DNA from: Podaxis mareebaensis
Lineage: Eukaryota > Basidiomycota > Agaricomycetes > Agaricales > Agaricaceae
Direction: 5' to 3'
NCBI GenBank assembly: GCA_018524725.1
Contig: JAEUWP010000011.1
Location: forward strand, 1-33,297
DNA: 33,297 bases
The first letter of the stretch is position 1; each line of letters starts with the position of its first letter. Below, in pieces: positions 1-11,206 of this stretch. A program made the translations under genes and the position numbers. Under the pieces are notes generated by a model that made no database searches, was not told the origin of the DNA, and saw only the letters and a list, made by a program, of their open reading frames with translations.

Positions 1-8
1 ACCTTTGA
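1..8 (+). CDS. Last codons of a hydrophobin gene (5' part outside the window)
   Basis: The window opens with ..AC CTT TGA, which matches the last codons (GAC CTA TGA) of the complete hydrophobin gene at 739-1183. The match continues through the 3' untranslated sequence: bases 7-88 align with the reverse complement of about 653-740, sharing TGATTTTATCAT, AGTGTACTCTCTAA and GCTTTTAATC. I infer that a second hydrophobin gene runs on the + strand from outside the window and ends at base 8, tail to tail with the complete copy. Only the stop codon and one or two residues are visible, so its integrity cannot be judged. Confidence 0.6.
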
Positions 9-343
9 TTTTATCATTAGTGTACTCTCTAATGTTCCTTACGTGTCTGTCGTGTGTTCGAATCGACGCTTTTAATCCGACCTTCGGTGATTTGAGACGT
101 CCCTGTAGACTTTAAGTTTCCGCTTACTGCTCTTCGAGCGTGATCTAGCGAATACCCTGCGCTGCTGCTAATCCTTTTTTATCTTGTTGATAACGTTTGA
201 CGCCCAACAAATGAGGACATCATCCGAAGTTGAACGCCGTAAGATTGCTAACTCTTTCAGACCTGGTGACCTCCCTCAAAATCATAGATACGAGCTAATC
301 ATAAAGTATTTGGGTTGTGTTAGTGGCACAGACCGCATTAAGT
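9..343 (+). repeat. Hydrophobin 3' flank, duplicated in inverted orientation at 2680-3012
   Basis: Reading + from base 9 and - from base 3012, the two stretches align with many exact blocks. Shared words include GAGACGTCCCTG, TTACTGCTCTTC, CTGCTGCTAATCC, GAAGTTGAACG, GCTAACTCTTTCA and TACGAGCTAATCATA. Homology fades near 343 here and near 2680 in the other copy. It therefore extends well past the 3' UTR, into a flank that the complete gene at 739 does not share beyond about position 650. No coding potential is evident; the 61-codon ORF at 184-369 lies inside the repeat and is not recognised. Confidence 0.75.
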
Positions 344-738
344 CGGGTCAATATAATGTGCAATGCTGATTGGCTTTAGTCCGGCTTGAGTCGCATGCGG
401 AATGCCTAGTGCAGCAGGGTGAACTTGATTTACATTGTCATGGGATGCTTCACAACGACCGCCTCTAGACTATTCAGAGCCTGGAAAGAGCATCTAGGGT
501 TATTTGCTTCGGAACAATAATGTTTGCTGGATAATCCACACATTTGTCTAATTTTTCTCAGAGACCCGCATGATTTCTGAATTTGTGAGTTGTATAAGGG
601 CACGCTGGTCCTTTTATACCTGCTTAATAGCTTCTTTTATTTAACATTACATCAAGCCGAAGTTCTGATTAAAAGCATTCATTCGACACATGACAGATAC
701 CCACGTAAAGGACCTTAGAGAGTACACTGATGATAAAA
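344..738. other. Intergenic space between two convergent hydrophobin genes
   Basis: This stretch separates the flank of the left-edge hydrophobin from the stop codon of the complete one. Positions 653-738 are the conserved 3' UTR of the complete gene, read on the - strand. A TATAAAAGG word occurs on the - strand at 610-618, but no plausible reading frame follows it. Nothing else is recognised. Confidence 0.6.
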
Positions 739-1183
739 TCATAGGTCGGCATTGACAGGGGTGCACCCAAGAGCGACAACGCCGTCTGTGGGGAAAGAAA
801 TTATGATTAACGACTGTACACGAATGAAAAGATGGACTGTGTGGGATCTCACTGAAATTGTTGTTGGTGCAGCAGACGGTCTGGGCATTGCTATAGAAAT
901 GTCAGCACAAAGCCAGGAGACGAATGCAAGTAGATACTAACCAGCTGTTGCCACCGACGCCGATGACACTGATGGGGGTGCAACTGATACCGACTTGGCC
1001 AGTGACGCTGCCGAGGGGAACACCGAGCAGACCAAGGAGGCCAGCTACAGCGGGGGAATCGACGCTCTGGACCGAGTTGCAGCATTGGATAGGGCCAGTG
1101 CTGCACTGGTTAGAGTCAGCCCCACTCGGGGCGGCAAGAGCGACAGCAGCGAGGGCGGCGAGGGAGAAGAGCTTGGCGTGCAT
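739..1183 (-). CDS. Class I hydrophobin (three exons, 108 aa)
   Basis: Hydrophobins are small secreted amphipathic proteins that self-assemble at hydrophilic/hydrophobic interfaces and coat aerial hyphae, spores and fruiting bodies. The exons are 942-1183, 853-890 and 739-785. The introns, 891-941 and 786-852, start GTTAGT and GTGAGA and end TAG and CAG. The joined frame gives 108 aa: a signal peptide at about residues 1-18 (MHAKLFSLAALAAVALAA), then eight cysteines at 27, 34, 35, 68, 81, 87, 88 and 101. The spacing C-X6-CC-X32-C-X12-C-X5-CC-X12-C fits class I hydrophobins. The signature GGNSCNAQTVCCTNNNFNG is rebuilt exactly across both splice junctions, which strongly supports the model. 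A TATA box lies about 85 nt upstream of the ATG. Relatives lie at both sides: a convergent copy at the window edge and a broken copy at 1.77-3.1 kb. Confidence 0.95.
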
Positions 1184-1265
1184 CTTTGCAAATGTGAAAG
1201 AGGAAGAGCTGATTAGCGGTGATAATCTGGCGAGTTCGCTGAAGAATATTTCTTAGTAGATGGAG

Positions 1266-1274
1266 CCTTTTATA
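1266..1274 (-). promoter_or_regulatory. TATA box of the hydrophobin gene
   Basis: The - strand reads TATAAAAGG here, 83-91 nt upstream of the hydrophobin ATG at 1183. The spacing suits a TATA-driven, strongly expressed fungal gene. The leader between it and the ATG is rich in C and T and runs into TTTGCAAAG just before the ATG. Confidence 0.65.
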
Positions 1275-1309
1275 CCTTTTCTGAGGCCAGTCTTCCACAT
1301 ATGTTATGC

Positions 1310-1370
1310 AATGCAAATGACCAGCCGAGTTCTGCAGGGTTACTTGAGTCGCTGACAGGTCATTTGCATT
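1310..1370. repeat. 13-bp perfect inverted repeat upstream of the hydrophobin TATA box
   Basis: AATGCAAATGACC (1310-1322) and GGTCATTTGCATT (1358-1370) are exact reverse complements separated by 35 nt. They lie 127-187 bp upstream of the hydrophobin ATG, just beyond its TATA box. A paired binding site for a dimeric regulator is a reasonable inference; nothing in the sequence names the protein. Confidence 0.6.
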
Positions 1371-1767
1371 TTTTCAGTCAAGAAGTGCACGCGTGAGCCC
1401 AGTGTGCACAGTCCACACGCATAACCGGCGATCGAAATGCGCCGTAGTAAACGACTAGCCCATTTTGGTTAACTTAATATTTGGGAAGTACCTGCTAGTG
1501 TCATCATTCAATGACAGCGGTACTGTATTCGGTTTGCGTGGGTCTTGTTCCGTCATTTCTTTATTCCGAAACATAGATTGAATTCAATCTAACAAGCATG
1601 TCGCTCGCACATGCCATGAACATGCTGCCTCCATTCTGAGTATGTATCCTCGACTCGAGTTCAGGCTCTTAAACCAGCCCCTCGTGTCGTGAAGCGGGCG
1701 AAATCTGAATGATGAAGCCCGAGTTTGCGACTATTTGGCTGATAGGAGTAAAGAACTCTTTGTGCCC
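1371..1767. other. Gene-free stretch between the hydrophobin promoter and the hydrophobin relic
   Basis: No exon or RNA gene is recognised. It includes a 16-nt palindrome around 1572-1587 (AGATTGAATTCAATCT). No trace of a hydrophobin exon 1 is visible ahead of the relic that begins near 1768. Confidence 0.5.
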
Positions 1768-1906
1768 ACTTGGTATCTACTTGCGTCATGATGATTTGTC
1801 TCCTGGATTTGTGCTAACGTTTCTATGGCTCTTCGCAGCCCGTCTGCTGCGAGAACAACAACTTCAGCGAGATCCCCCGCACTCCATCTTTTCATTCACG
1901 TACAGT
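1768..1906 (+). pseudogene. Hydrophobin pseudogene, 5' half (intron 1, exon 2, start of intron 2)
   Basis: The + strand aligns with the complete gene (- strand) from the start of its intron 1. It shares TATCTACTTGC, GTCTCCTGG and TTTGTGCT, then a 38-nt exon 2 at 1829-1866, the same length as in the intact copy, then the first 40 nt of intron 2. With one preceding Cys, exon 2 would read C-S-S-Q-P-V-C-C-E-N-N-N-F, a textbook hydrophobin motif. Both splice sites are damaged by single transitions: the intron 1 acceptor AG is GG at 1827-1828, and the intron 2 donor GT is GC at 1867-1868. Exon 1 is missing. Homology stops abruptly after TACAGT at 1906; the remainder of the same gene is at 3100-3013 on the other strand. 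Confidence 0.85.
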
Positions 1907-2679
1907 TCAACATGTCATCTGTGGAAGGCAATACTAACATTTAGCATATGCCAGAGAAGCACGTATCTCACAACATATGAGGATACCGCCTTTTAACACG
2001 ACCTACGGGTGTGGCCGCCGTCGTCCCCGGTGCGCAATCAATACTGCTGCTTTTCCGCGCTCTCTTACTCGAGGCCGACTGGGAAATGAAAAACAAACGC
2101 GTAAAGCCAATGCATATTAACATATTATAGGAGAAGGAAAATGGAGGGTGAGCTAAGAGGGTCGGGGGAGTCAAGGATTAGTCTTGTCAATATACTACTA
2201 GTTAACAAAGCAACAGTCATAAAAATCGGGAGTACCAATACCACTCCGCCCACTGAGTAGGATATGGCATGGAACAAGGTCGAAGACCATTACCGCCGGA
2301 TGGGACCTCGAATCCATTCACTGTATAGAGACCGAATTCTATAAGCAAGGTTGTGCTCGATTTTTCAGACCTAAAGCTTGATAAAAGGGCCTACCCGCGC
2401 TGACTTCTCTCTACACTCGCCTTACTCTTCAGTATTGACAAGCAATTTATTTCATTTTCCTACTCTAGTGATATTTTCTAAATCAAAATATCGAAAATAC
2501 ATACGGGCGAGCACAGCGTGTGCTCGGAGGGGGTCTCATCATTTCTGCAGTTTCTTACATTCATTCCGTATTTGATTCAGCTTCAATCAGGCGTGGGCGA
2601 CAGGTAGAAGGCCACATGGTACGATACCGGGACCTTATCAGTATTTGTGTCACGAAAAATAAACCATGTCCGTATGGGC
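1907..2679. other. Gene-free part of the inverted segment
   Basis: This lies inside the segment inferred to be inverted (1907-3100). Several short ORFs are present but none is recognised, and none has splice or promoter signals convincing enough to report. Confidence 0.5.
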
Positions 2680-3012
2680 GACGGTGTATGTCACCAACAC
2701 AACGCTCGAACACCCTATGATTAGCTCGTATTTACGGTCCTCAGAGAGATCACCGGGGCTATGAAAGAGTTAGCGATCCCGTGTCGTTCAACTTCGAGTG
2801 ATGGAGTGTCAAATGTCATGAACAAGACAAAGGATTAGCAGCAGTGCGGGATGTTCGTTAGATCGTGGTTGAAGAGCAGTAAAGCCGAAGCTAATCTCTG
2901 CAGGGACGTCTCGGATCACGGAGCTTCGGATTAAAAGCATCAATTCGAACATACGGCAGATCAGCGGCAGATACATAAAGAACATTAGGCAGTACACTGG
3001 TGACACTTGAAA
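2680..3012 (-). repeat. Inverted copy of the hydrophobin 3' flank at 9-343
   Basis: Read on the - strand from 3012 downward, this repeats the sequence that follows the left-edge hydrophobin. It starts with the 3' UTR (CAGTGTACTG, ATGTTCTTTA, GCTTTTAATCCGAAG) and continues through about 250 bp of flank. It directly follows the exon 3 relic, so a unit of hydrophobin plus 3' flank was duplicated before decay. Confidence 0.75.
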
Positions 3013-3100
3013 TCAAAAACTGACATTGATGGGGGCGCAGCAGAAAGTTGGCCAAGAGCGACGATGCCGTCTGTGGGGAAAGGAATTGTGATTAGCGACT
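3013..3100 (-). pseudogene. Hydrophobin pseudogene, 3' half (end of intron 2 and exon 3)
   Basis: The - strand from 3100 reads AGTCGCTAATCACAATTCC and continues TTTCCCCACAG. It differs from the last 30 nt of intron 2 in the complete gene at three positions, all transitions. Exon 3 follows from 3070 and encodes G-I-V-A-L-G like the intact gene. An insertion of about 8-11 nt then shifts the frame just before the last cysteine codon. Beyond the insertion the original ending is still readable (C-A-P-I-N-V-S-F, stop at 3013-3015). The 3' UTR continues into the repeat at 2680-3012. This is the other half of the relic at 1768-1906. Confidence 0.85.
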
Positions 3101-3424
3101 ATGGAAAGCCGCACACAACCTCAGGTCGCTCGCACTCCTGTCGATAACAACGTTCGAGCGCCTCGTCAGTTCATATGTTTTGTCGAAGGCTGTTTGTATC
3201 CGCCGAAATATTACGAGATATGAGGCATTCAGGCCTGAAGCCGCAGTGGTTGTATTCTTGTTGTCCCAATTAAGCTCCATGCCGCCAATTTGTGGAAACG
3301 TAGAGTTGAACGTGTTCAACACCTGCAATACAGAGCCGCTAGCGATCTGTGCGAGCATTCGTTCGATTTCATCCCGACGATTTCTGATGATCTCTACTGC
3401 ATCTAACCCCGCATTGTACTCCAA
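3092..3424 (-). other. Open frame cut at the inversion breakpoint (unidentified)
   Basis: A 110-codon open frame with balanced composition (for example EIIRNRRDEIERMLAQI and LVIFRRIQTAFDKTYEL, helix-like) ends two codons inside the hydrophobin relic, just past the inferred breakpoint at 3100/3101. I do not recognise the family. No ATG start fits well (the frame opens upstream through TTG), so it would be an internal or terminal exon of a gene or gene remnant. It may equally be a chance ORF. Confidence 0.2.
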
Positions 3425-5208
3425 GCTCCTCGTTATCGACGCTGTTGTCTTTCAAAGAGGAGGGTCGGCGCGTCTCCTAAACGTTATAACGATGTTGCAT
3501 CATTAACAATCTTTCACATCTTCCAAACTCGAGTTGAGCGGTCCCAAACCTGCCAGCATCGCTGGCACGATCGGTGTCAGCTCATATCCACCCGTGGTCC
3601 TGCTACTACGGATATCGAGGCGCGCTCGATGGCCTCCGTTCCGCGATACAACCCATGTTGACATTTGGTTTGCGCGGGGCCGATGGTAGCATGCATATTT
3701 CTTATAGTAACGATGCTTTTCGGAAGATCTTTTGTCGAGCGATAATTGTTATGCACGCGAACTTGGCCCTTCAACCGGACATTGCACCTGAAGGCTCCTC
3801 TGCGCAACTCCAAACACGATTGTGGTTTGGCATTTTCGTTGTTGATATGTGTATCGGGGCCGACAATGCAGTTAATGCGATGACACGCTTGATCCGATAC
3901 ATAAATAAATGAATTAGACATATCAAGTAATTTACCGTCATTGGGAGAGATGAGGGGTATAAACGGCAGTCTACCTGTATGATATTCGTGAGAGTGGAGA
4001 TTACGCGAAAAATGAACAAACGGATGTCAGGACTCAGTTATAGGTACTAATCTTCGGACTAAGAACTGAGCAGAGTTGCGTTCGTGGATCTAATCAGAGT
4101 TCAGGTTTCACGGGGATCCCTCGATTGTAAAAGGAGATCTAGCACTCGGTTTGTAGGTGAACGTGGTCGCATCGGCATCACGCAATAACGAGTGAAGGGT
4201 CTTGGGCGGGATAAAATTGGCCATCTGCTTACGGGCGTCTGAGCAGTGATGGTATCCAACGTCGAAAGTGATGTCGCCTAGAGCTGATTTGTTGCGCAGA
4301 ATACCTAGGACGAGTGTTTGCGACCAAGTTTGGGAACATATGGGGCAACAGGGGATTGGTAACGATAACTATCAAAAGTGAGCGGTAGGCTAGTTTCGTC
4401 ACAAGGTGGATCGTGAATGGTAACGAGTTAAGCAACCTGATCTTGGGTCTGCGCGGTAGGTTGGCTTGTGTTGTGCAAGTTGATGATGCACGCTCCTGGT
4501 AGCAACACGGTGTATCATGGAGTTAACGCCGTGGGGGTCTAACACGCGGTAGATGATGTAGGTACTTCGTGGTGGTTCTGAACGCTAGAACCAATGTTAA
4601 AAATTCTACCACTATGTGCCTGGCCAGAATTTTTCGCAAGCGGTCGTGGTGTAACGATAGACTCGACATAATCTAAGATACTGTCATGATTCCGTTCAAC
4701 GGTGTGTGGCGATCAGCTCGAGGAGGATAATAAGCGGGGCTTCGGAGGGGCTGAGAAGACTAACTTTACCGACGGCATTGAAAATCCGTCGAGCATGGAA
4801 AAGCTATTTCTGTTGTCAAGACTTCTTTCTGATCTACGGTGGAGAACAGCTGGTGATGGTGAAAGAAACGTTCGGAGAACCGGTGCGTCGTGGTTTGCCA
4901 TCGTGGTCATGGGATAAAACAATGAGGGAAAGTTCTCACAAGGAGGATTGCTGCCAAGTTTCAGAGAGACACTCCAGCGCTTCAGTATCCGGTATAGAGA
5001 CGGATGGGGGTGCCTTTGACAGCTGAAGCACTTAGGGGTCAGAGACCAAGGCGTTTATGGTAAAGAGAGGCAGCAAGTGCGGAGAAAGCGGTGTTGAGGA
5101 GAATGTATGTATGAATTTAGTGATGATGTGATCTGGCAAGCGAACTGGGAATTTGTCGCCCTGGCTGTCCTCGTGCTCAGCCTCTTTCCTCTACCTACCA
5201 CCATCCGT
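3425..5208. other. Gene-free region upstream of the TBC gene
   Basis: No supported gene was found. ORFs of 60-114 codons occur on both strands with no recognisable domain. One frame at 4706-5026 (+) contains the hexamer L-P-S-W-S-W, reminiscent of heterokaryon-incompatibility (HET) proteins, but nothing else of that domain is visible. The CT-rich stretch just before 5209 is taken as the leader of the TBC gene. Confidence 0.5.
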
Positions 5209-7655
5209 ATGAATGCACCCGCCGTCCTCCTCGTCCCTCCTACCCCCGTGAACTTCGAACACCAGACACCCTCGCCTTCGTCCACGGCGACCACTTCCTC
5301 CAGCGACTCGCGCACGACATCGTCACGCCCGGAGACCATGTTCACGACTGTAGATCAGGAGCGGACGTCGTCGGAAACGACCATCTTTTCTATCTACTCT
5401 ATGTATGGCGAAGAGCAGGCTCACCGGGCTAGTTGGGCTGCTCAAGGGTCCATGGTAAATGGTGACTGCAGGCCCAAGGATTCGTCCACAATATCATCTG
5501 TCAACCATAATCTTCCTACGCACCGCCGCAGCTCGTTCTTGAGTTCTAACGGCGACGAATCGTCGTCCGACATGGGCTTAGCCTATAATGACCCCCTTCC
5601 ATCAAAGTCACTGCCTGTCATTGATCTGACAGAGGGCGTCCCCGACTTCCAAAGTGGGGCTTCTTCCTCTGCTGTGCGGAGTAGCCTGCGAGTTTCCCGC
5701 ACAGGCTTTCGCCCGGCTTCCACTTATACACCACCTCCAGCTCTCGAACCAGCCCCGTCTGAACTGCTTGAGGGCAGCAGACCACCAGTACCGGTACCCC
5801 AACCAGCACCACCTGGCATCATTAGGCCAAGCGAGTTTCGCACACTGTCGCCTGGTCCTTCGCGATCATCTGGACACTCTGTCCGTACTCGTAGTGTGTC
5901 TCCCCAATCTGCCCGGTCTTCTCAGACTACACCCCCTTCTGGACATAAGCGGCAATCTACAGCGTCTACCCGAGAACTGCCCCCATTACCTCCCTCCGCA
6001 AACCCCACTCCTCCCTCCACTCCTCCACCCAATCTCCTAAGACAAGCATCGTCGCCTTTCCTGCTTTCTCCAAAAACCTCTTCAAAGTCTCCCGGACATT
6101 TACGACCCAATGGTAGTTCGCCTTCGAGTAAAATATCACTTGTACCCTCCGAAGGCGAAGACATGGACAGCTTTCATGTCAGGAATACTTATGCAATACT
6201 CGAAGTTTCTGGTGTCAAGGGAGACGGGTACGAAGAGGGTGTTGAGCGGACGAGAGCGCGGGTCGGAAATACCAGGCAGAGTCAGTTGAATGCGGATGCC
6301 GCCATTGGTGATGGGAGCGAGAAGTCGAAGGACTTGGACCCAAACGAAATCGAATTGCTAGGCTCCGTGGATCGGTGAGTACAATCAGTGCGGCTACATC
6401 ATCTCCTGGGTTGAAGCAGGTGCCCGGACTAGCTACGGCTTTTACTCCATACCCTCCCATGATCGGCTGATCTTGCTCAATGCTGCGCCCTTGACAAAAC
6501 GACTATCACGAGTCTCCGCTGGTCCTCCTTCAGCTTCCGCCGCGCCCACCTCCCTCACTGCGTTACCGACTCCCCCACAGCCTCTCAGAGAAAGCCTGCG
6601 GATAGCGAAGTGGACGCGCATGCTGCAAGCCGCTTCGCGGGATTCTGGGGGTAATGTGGAGACCTGGCGCATCCGGCCATCGAAGGAACCGAAGCTACGC
6701 GAGCGCGTCTACAAGGGGATCCCTGACCGATGGCGGGGAGCAGCATGGGATTTGCTCATGAACCGTTTTGCGAAAATGGGACACCAAGAGTTGCTGAGAT
6801 TGGGAGAGGAGTACAGAGAAGGGCTGGATAAACCGTCCAAGTATGATGTACAGATCGACTTGGATGTGCCGAGGACGATTAGTGGTCATATCATGTTCAA
6901 GACGAGATATGGCGCCGGGTAAGTCTCACATTTGCTTGTACCATACGCATCGTAATAACGCTACAACTTAGTCAACGTTCTCTCTTCCATGTTCTCCATT
7001 CCTTCTCTCTGCGCTGTCCAACCTGCGGGTATGTTCAAGGCATGGGACCAATCGCTGCAACCCTCCTCTGCTACTTCGAGCCCGAACGTGTTTACGCCTC
7101 CCTTGTGCGCCTGCATGATGCATATAACATGCATACTGTTTTCAACCCCGGTTTCCCTGGCCTCCTTGAGGCTATATACGTACAAGAACGGATTATGGCG
7201 CAAATGATGCCTGATGTGTATCAGGCATTTAAGAAGCATATGATTTCGACCACCTCATATGCGACCAAATGGTATATTACGCTGTTTGCAAATTCGGTGC
7301 CATTTCAGACACAATTAAGGTTGTGGGATGCGTTTTTGTTGGAGGGGTATGATTTATTCGTTGCTGTTGCGGTAGCAATAGTGTGGGTTTACCGAGGTCA
7401 GTTACTCCTTCATATCTGCACGGATGTTAGATGACTGATGGGGTCGATACAGACCACATAACATCGTCCTCGGCGAACTTTGAAACCGTTCTCTCACTTC
7501 TCTCTTCATTCTTCGTCCCGGAAGACGAAAACCTCTTCCTGGCGTGGATATCCAAGACGCTCGGAGACAAAAAGCTGAGGAGTAGTATGAATAAATGGAG
7601 AGCGGATTGGAGGCGGCTGGTTGCGGAAGGGAAAGATGGTGCGGCGCTACTGTAA
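5209..7655 (+). CDS. TBC-domain Rab GTPase-activating protein (four exons, about 759 aa)
   Basis: TBC proteins accelerate GTP hydrolysis by Rab GTPases and so shut off steps of vesicle traffic. Exons: 5209-6374, 6433-6918, 6972-7396 and 7453-7655; all junctions are GT..AG and in phase. Residues 1 to about 385 are a Ser/Pro/Thr-rich, probably disordered region. The segment DRYGFYS at the first junction leads into the TBC domain (VYKGIPDRWRGAAWDLL). Both catalytic fingers are present: the arginine finger IDLDVPR (I530-R536) and the glutamine finger YVQ (Y571-Q573), so the enzyme should be active. The C-terminal half ends with the conserved ETVLSLLSSFF and a basic tail. I chose the ATG at 5209 (MNAPAVLLVPPTP) because a CT-rich leader precedes it. 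The frame stays open to an ATG at 5107, which would add 34 residues including a hydrophobic stretch. The exact Rab substrate is not evident. Confidence 0.92.
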
Positions 7656-9546
7656 CGTGGTACCCCCTTCTCTTCGTCCCTCGATCCAAGGTTATGGATC
7701 GCAAGGACGGGAAATGGGCTTCCCTTCTGCCCTTGATCTGGCTGATTTTCTTGATTATTTCTGGGGTGGATTGCCTAAAACCCTTTGCGATATACTTATT
7801 CTTATATTAATCGCTCTCCATTGCGCTTTTGCCTCTTTTACTCTACTCCCCTTTCATCATCAAGCAGTCCCTACGTACCACATCCCATCATCTTCGACAC
7901 TCAAGCGCTTTCGCACCTGTTTTATTATTTCCCGTTTCGGTCCCCTCAACCCAAAGCTCAATCAAATACACAATGCATGCGACATCCAGATCCAAATATC
8001 TCACCTCTTACATGTGCAATATCTCCTGTCCTTCATTCGTCCGGCCTTCACGTTCCTTTGTACATAATTTGACACTCATTTCGGTTTCTTCTGTCCACCT
8101 TTTGTTTGCTTTCGCGACTGTATTTCCTCTTTTACTTGGTTCCAGTCCTCTGCTCGCAGCTTGTAACCTACGGCTTTGGTAATCCGAATCCGTCGTGGCT
8201 TGTTCGTTCGGATCATAATCTAATAGATTTCTGTCGTTGCAGCGAGGGGTAGATGGTTGAGTTGGAAAAACCCTATTCAGTCATAATCCATGCTGAGGCC
8301 TTGGGACGTATACGGGTATGTGGTATGTCATGCTGCGAGTTCTCGGCTCATGTAATTAATGGCCTGCTGGAGCTCGACCCCTATTAACAATTGACAACAG
8401 CACCATGGCGCACCTCCTTTCTAGCCGCAAACCTACAGAATCGGTGGATTCTCTCGACCACGCCGTCCCCTTGCAGGTATTCAGGGCTTCCACCACTCCA
8501 CCCAGATACAAGATCCACGCCCTCCGCTGACGATACTATTCTACTACCACCGCTCTTCGACCCTCAGTGCACGCTACTACCTCGTGCAGACACATCCCAC
8601 CGTCCGCGGTTGCCGCCTAATTTCCATGATTAATACCCGTGCAATAAGGCAAGGATATCCCGAGTCTGCTCGTCCCACACTCTCCCATGACAAATATCTC
8701 TAATCAAGGACTTTCTGTGGAAAGAGTTGCTGCTTCTGGATTGAGGCTACCCCCGAGATGAGGCGTTTTCTATCCTTGTACAACTCGGGTGTTGCAATCT
8801 CTGCGCCGACGGCGATTCCACCCTCGCAGCTTCTTGTTTAATGGACTCAACAACCCGAGTCACGAATTTCTCCGACTACCGGGATGTCGGACGTACGCCC
8901 TCCATCGTGTCCAACTTTAGTAGCCACAAAGGACCATTTCGTTGGTAACGCGTGTTTGAGGACGAAGGACAGTTATACAATCCCAGCCGTTTGTTCTTGA
9001 TCACTGACTCGAGGTTTCTTCATAGCCTCCTAGAAGAGTGTACACCAGTAAGGGAGGAAATCCATGGCACGGAAGCCGTTTCCAGCATGTTTCTATCATG
9101 ATGTGTGGGCGGTGGAAACTTTACTTCCACGAGAGTACAGTATAGATCTGACTTGAACGGCGAGGACTCCAACGGGAATCAAAGAATTGTCCGAAGTTAT
9201 CCGCCACTGAGTAAAATGGTACATTCTCATTCGCAGATCTGCCTTAGGTCGATTTCTCGATGAATGCGACTATGGGTGTGATTGAAAGACAGGTTCTTAG
9301 CAAAACGGACTGGCTCGACGTGTGGAGTATATCAGGTCATACAAACGTCGTCCATTCGTCTCCGCCACATCGTATTATTGAATAACATGCGGAGTACAAT
9401 CCTTGGCTCGCGATCTCATGTTGTCAACTATTCTATCCGCCAGGACCGGAGCAAATAGCATTAATTACACACTTCACGAAGCATCGGTTACAAAGTCTAT
9501 GTCAGCAGATGATACAGCGATTCACAGGACTTCCTGCCTTTTACGT
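7656..9546. other. Intergenic region between convergent TBC and enolase genes
   Basis: This is about 1.9 kb between two stop codons. The first few hundred bases are T/C-rich and look like the TBC 3' UTR. A short frame from an ATG near 8404 (MAHLLSSRKPTES) stops within about 45 codons and is not recognised. No RNA gene or repeat was seen. Confidence 0.55.

Positions 9547-11206
<1,660 letters not shown>

Noticed and set aside
610..618. Second TATAAAAGG on the - strand downstream of the hydrophobin gene
   Set aside because: The sequence around it does not match the hydrophobin promoter beyond the TATA word, and no reading frame follows.
8391..8633. Short frames near an ATG with good context at 8404 in the TBC-enolase gap
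   Set aside because: The frame stops within about 45 codons, is not recognised, and no splice partner restores a longer product.
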